Source of the DNA: Dermacentor variabilis
Lineage: Eukaryota > Arthropoda > Arachnida > Ixodida > Ixodidae
Assembly: GCF_050947875.1 (NCBI RefSeq)
Contig: NC_134569.1
Location: 38,114,277-38,178,276 of the forward strand
Direction of reading: 5' to 3'
DNA length: 64,000 nucleotides
Shown: positions 60,095 through 64,000 of the stretch, piece after piece
How the letters are laid out: the number at the start of each line of letters is the position of its first letter
Position numbering within the stretch: the stretch's first letter is position 1
Notes under the pieces: model-generated
What the model was told of the DNA's origin: nothing
Seen by the model: the letters and a program-made list of their open reading frames with translations, nothing else
Database searches by the model: none
Made by a program: the position numbers and the translations under genes

Positions 60095-61883
60095 ATATTT
60101 TGCGACCCGTAGCCTTTTAACGCTATGTCGTTATTATTCCATGTGTGCCTCGTAAATGCCCACTAAAGTCGCGTTCCAATTATGCGGCAGTCGATATCGA
60201 TTTCATCTGCACTGAACAATTGGCTAGCTCGCTAAACGAACTCGCCCGCCCGAGTCTTACCTCCGCAGGGAACTCCTAGACATGCTGTCATTGCATTAAT
60301 GACATTAAAAAGTACAGTAGATAGTTTCAACGTTAGCGTTCGGGCGTAAAGTATAGCAGATGCGCTCCGTATAAACCGCAGTACGCTGTCTCTCCGGAAG
60401 AATACGTCACAAAGTGGAACTTTTGCAAAAACACGCATGCACGTCGCGTGCATCCACACAATGCACTCACGTGACGTGCGTTCTTATCTATAACCAACGA
60501 CCGAACTTTTTGAATAACGTGAGATAAGAAATGTACGGCTAAGCTTAGCTGCGCCGATCAGCGGCGGGTTTTGTCTCAGGGAAGCAATAATGTTCAGATT
60601 ATCAAAAAAAGAAAAAAAAAAAGGTTTTCATTGCGCCACGTGCGGGCTTGCGAAAAGTCGCGGCATTTTGCGCGGTGCATGTATCCTGCCTGCAGGCGGC
60701 TCATCATTTCAACCAAGCTCGAGTTTCAGACAGCCAGTCCACAGAGGTTTCTTATCTGCATCGTTGTTTAGAGCAGTTTTTATAGTTGCGAAAAATAACT
60801 TTGTCGAGCGGTTATATGCCGCGCTGACGTAGTGTTTCTGCTGTGTCTGCTTGAATGCTTGTGCTAAAGTGAGTGGGCACGCCGATTATTCCCACGTACG
60901 AGCAATATACTTTTCGAAGTGTTAAACAGTGCAGTCGAACTTGACATTTCAAATGCCTGCACATCATCGCAATGCTGTCTATATTTCAAAATCAACGTCA
61001 GGACAAAATATCACATGTTGAAGCGCATTTCGCAATTTGCACCTTGCACAGTTTCTGATATCTTTCGCATTAAGAAAGTCAGTCTGACAGAGTCTATTAC
61101 AAAAACAATATGGCTAAAAGTTGCTATTTACGTGACATTGGTCTACCTAACTACTGGTGATGGTATTATTCATTTCGTGTGTGAGCATGCAGTTTGGCTG
61201 GCTGAAACCTTCATCGCGCGAAAGGGCTCAGACGCCGAGATTGCGCCGTCATTCCTAAAATGAGGGTAGGGTGATCGAACACCGCCGAGCGATTCCACCG
61301 CCAAGGCCGCGCAGACTCTGAACGAAGGACGATATGTTGGAGCACCTCATTCTTCCCTGCCTGCCCCATGTCGGAAGTGAGAGCTCGGCTGCTGGATGCA
61401 CACAGATACTTGGGAGTCCCTGCTGCCAGCCTACGGTACATTGTCTGCCCAGAGAGACAACACACCTTTCGCAGCAGAGCGTTGTAATCTTTGACCGACT
61501 TCGCGTAAGATAGCGAAATCCCAGCTCGTATTTGAGCACCTTAGGCGAATGCTAATTTGGATGCCTAGAGGCGCTGCACTGAATTCTTTACCCCATTCTC
61601 TGTCGCTTTCCTGTCTTTCCATCCCACTTTTCCTTTCCCTCAGTACAGTTGAGGTGCGCCATAAGTGAGAGATATACTGCTCTTTTGCACATTATAAGGA
61701 CTTCTCTCTCTTTCTCACTGCATCGCACTGCAATGAATCCAGTATACCTACAGACGGCGGGAATGTGTCAATTCTTGTTCCAGGCATGAAATCTTTGTGT
61801 AGTAGCGCAATATCCAATTAAGTGAACACAATAAAAAAGAGTGACTATTAAAGAATATATGTTTTATGCTTCAAAACTGAAAT
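60095..61883. other. Unassigned stretch
   Basis: No element or exon recognised. Confidence 0.4.
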
Positions 61884-62085
61884 GTGGTAATGAGAGAGTC
61901 CGAATTTGAACAGTTGGCCAATAATTTTGACCACCTTTGGTTCTGCAACGCGCACCCATACTTCGGAGCACGAACGTTTTTGCCTTCTACTTCTTCAAAA
62001 TTGTGGCCATGGCAGTCGGTAATTGAACTTGCCACCACGTGCTCAGGAGCAAAACGCCATAGCCGATTAGCCAGCACGGAAATTA
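61884..62085 (-). repeat. Diverged Ruka-like SINE, minus strand
   Basis: In reverse orientation: TTTTGACCACCTTTGGTTCT, CAACGCGCACCCATACTTCG, TTGTGGCCATGGCAGTCGGT, AATTGAACTTGCCACCACGT, GCTCAGGAGCAAAACGCCAT and AGCCGATTAGCCAGCAC follow the SINE block order including the head. Many substitutions. Confidence 0.75.
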
Positions 62086-62988
62086 AGTGCGAGAAAAGTG
62101 ACAATACAGAAATATTTTTATTAACTGATTGTCTGGCACCACATCAATTCACTGCTTCGGCGTTTTACGGGCAACACTGATATACACGTGGTAATGCGTT
62201 ATTGATTGAAGGCGATGATAAACAGAGAGAAAAGGTAAAACCTGACGGTTCACGTGATGTGAAATGACAGTTAAAGAGCAATGTCTTTGGAAGTTTGTGT
62301 CCAACCGCCCTCTTGAATGATCTGGTACTTTATTCCTTAGCTAGTCTGTGTGTCTTGCACCTCACGCGAACCAATTAGCAGTGCTTATCTCTTGTCGGGC
62401 CTCGAGTACGGCCTTCAGACGTCCATCCGCGAAAGACAAAGTGCCTGCTGTGGAAAGCGCCCACTAATGGCGCGTAAAGGCAAGTTTGTTGACAGCGAGC
62501 GCGTGACACTGAAAGCCTTTGCCACGTGCGCGGCTCGAACATCAACGAAAGGAGACAATTTATCGCTGGAAGGAGCGCCAGCCAGCGCGACTCACAGGTG
62601 GCTGCTTGAACGAAGGCTTCTGCGAATGGAGTGGGTGCCTGTATACTTGAAGATCTTTACTTTAAGAAGTTTACCTCGTTATAACTGAGTGAAACTGTAA
62701 AACTTATGTAATCAATCTTCTGAAAGCCTTCATCACCGTTTTCCACACATTTAATTATCTATGCATCGGGATTGTGAGCATCTCAAGTTTTTATGCATGT
62801 CCTTGAAATATACAAGCTCAAATTAATTTTTCATTATACTTAATCTCGTTCTCGCATAATTGTTCTGTGTCGAAGTGTGCGCAGGTTCCAGAAAATTTTA
62901 CAGAGTAAGCTTAATGCCACATACGGTCGGCAGCTCTAAAGACTAACAAGAAAGCGCTGGGTTGAGTTTCGGTTTATAGTACAGTCTC
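62086..62988. other. Unassigned stretch
   Basis: No element recognised. A 112-codon open frame (62350-62688) has no known motif and no splice context that I can defend. Confidence 0.4.
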
Positions 62989-64000
62989 TAATAATTATAA
63001 TAATAATAATAATCCTCGTCGTCGTCGTCATACAATTTTATGTCCACTGCAAGACGAAGGCCTCCCCCTGCGATATCCAATTATCCCTGTCCTGCGCCAA
63101 TCGATTCCAATTCATCGTTTATACAATTTCGTCACCCCACCTACGTAGTTTTCTGCCGTCCTCGACTGCACTTCCCGTCTCTTGGCACCTATTCTGTAAT
63201 TCTAATAGTCCACTGGTTATACATTCTACGTATTACATGCACTGCCCAGTTCCATCTTTTTTTCTTTTAATGCCAATTAGAATATCGGCTATTCCATTTT
63301 GGGCTCTCATCCACACCGCTCTCTTCCTTTATCTTAAGGTTAGTCCTATCATTCTTTGTTCCATCGCTCTTTGTGGCTCTTTGTGCGCTCCTTGTTCTCG
63401 AGTTTCTTTGTCAACCTCCAAATTTCTGCCCCATATGTCAGCACCAGCAGAATGCCTTGATTCACACCTTTTTTTTAATGATAATGTAAGCTTCCAGTCA
63501 TCATCTGACAATGCCTGCCGAATGAGCTCCAACCCACTTTTATTCTGTAATTTTTCTTCTCATGATCAGGCGCCCCTGTGAGTAATCGACCTAGGAAAAC
63601 GTACTCCTTCACAGTCATGAGGCTGACTGGTGATCCTGAACTCTTGTTCCATTGCCCGGCTATTGATCATTATCTTTGTCTTCTGCATATTAATCTTCAA
63701 CCCCACTCTTCTACTCTCTCGGTTAAGGCCCTCAAACATTTGTTGTAACTCGTCCCCAGTGTTGCTGAACAGGACAATGTCATCTGCAAACACAAGGTTG
63801 CAGAGATATTCACCCTTGATCCTCACTCCTAAGCCTTCCCAGTTTAATAGCTTGAATACTTCTTCCAAGCATGCAGTAAACTACATTGGAGGTATTGTGT
63901 CTCCTTACCATACCCCTTGTTTATAGGTGTCTTTCTACTTGTTAAGAGTCCTTCTGTTTTAAGGCTGAATGTTTGTTTGCAAGCAGCAGTCTGGATTGGT
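62989..64000 (-). mobile_element. RTE-type LINE, 3' part, runs off the window end
   Basis: On the minus strand the RT is followed by the family's C-terminal coding region (RQALSDDDWKLTLSLKKRCE), a conserved end that reads GATATCGCAGGGGGAGGCC near 63070, and a mixed tail GACGACGACGAGGATTATTATTATTATTA (63033-62989). The element continues past position 64000. Confidence 0.85.
63566..64000 (-). pseudogene. RTE-type reverse transcriptase with two nonsense codons
   Basis: The stretch around 63930-63870 reads VW*GDTIPPM*FTACLEEVF, where the family has Q and L at the two stops (VWQGDTI...LFTACLEEVF), each explained by one base change. Downstream the frame is open for 100 codons: KLLNWEGLGVRIKGEYL, then the polymerase box LVFADDIVLFSN with FADD intact, then VGLKINMQKTKIMINS. 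RTE elements use an AP-type endonuclease, which would lie beyond the window. Confidence 0.85.

Noticed and set aside
62350..62688. 112-codon frame as a gene
   Set aside because: No motif, no neighbouring exon and no regulatory signal.

Overview
This is a 64 kb stretch of animal nuclear DNA, most likely from an ixodid (hard) tick. The evidence is the repeat content. There are many copies of a tRNA-headed SINE that resembles the tick Ruka-type family. There are RNase H-bearing I-type LINEs with CCHC gag proteins, CR1/L2-like LINEs ending in (TTA)n, RTE and Tx1/L1-like LINEs, and a TG...CA solo LTR. The assignment rests on remembered family features, not on a database search. I found no prokaryotic gene organisation, no CRISPR array and no host protein-coding exon I can defend.

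Layout. 1-300 is a near-perfect foldback cut by the window edge. 1.4-4.4 kb holds a decayed SINE and an (AATC)n array. 4.46-5.37 kb is a CR1/L2-like LINE 3' part (minus), followed at 5.64-8.72 kb by a long I-type LINE copy (plus) whose RT-RNase H reading frame is almost intact. Directly behind it, at 8.89-9.08 kb, lies a U2 snRNA-like sequence. 9.19-12.99 kb is a chain in which four (AAT)n arrays alternate with three 5'-truncated CR1-like LINEs, all on the minus strand. 13.2-14.6 kb holds two more LINE 3' ends joined end to end at a CT run. 14.6-21.8 kb is mostly unassigned.

22-33 kb holds a minus-strand I-type LINE 3' part with an open RNase H frame, two hAT-like non-autonomous elements (one tentative), a 970-bp element flanked by TTAA, several SINEs, a degenerate ATGAC-rich minisatellite, and a Tx1/L1-like LINE whose upstream segment is inverted. 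34.35-34.91 kb is an inverted dimer of tRNA-like repeats within a 14-bp direct repeat. 35.7 kb has a small palindromic element and a CpG-rich patch. 37.9-38.8 kb is a complex tandem-repeat region.

39.6-44.9 kb is a roughly full-length I-type LINE (gag, endonuclease, RT, RNase H), inactivated many times over. 46.0 kb has a SINE with a perfect 16-bp target-site duplication. 50.5-52.0 kb and 53.2-55.9 kb are further LINE copies. 57.6-58.4 kb is an inverted SINE pair bounded by (TA)n. 59.24-60.09 kb is a probable solo LTR with a CCGG duplication. The window ends inside an RTE-type LINE (minus).

How it fits together. The window is a retrotransposon-rich intergenic or intronic region. The LINE proteins shown here (gag, endonuclease, reverse transcriptase, RNase H) are the parts of target-primed reverse transcription, and the non-coding SINEs depend on such machinery in trans. 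The most informative structures are junctions between elements and simple repeats. I see no convincing new gene system. The best leads are the U2-like sequence, the LINE/(TTA)n chain, the composite palindromic insertion and the large foldback.
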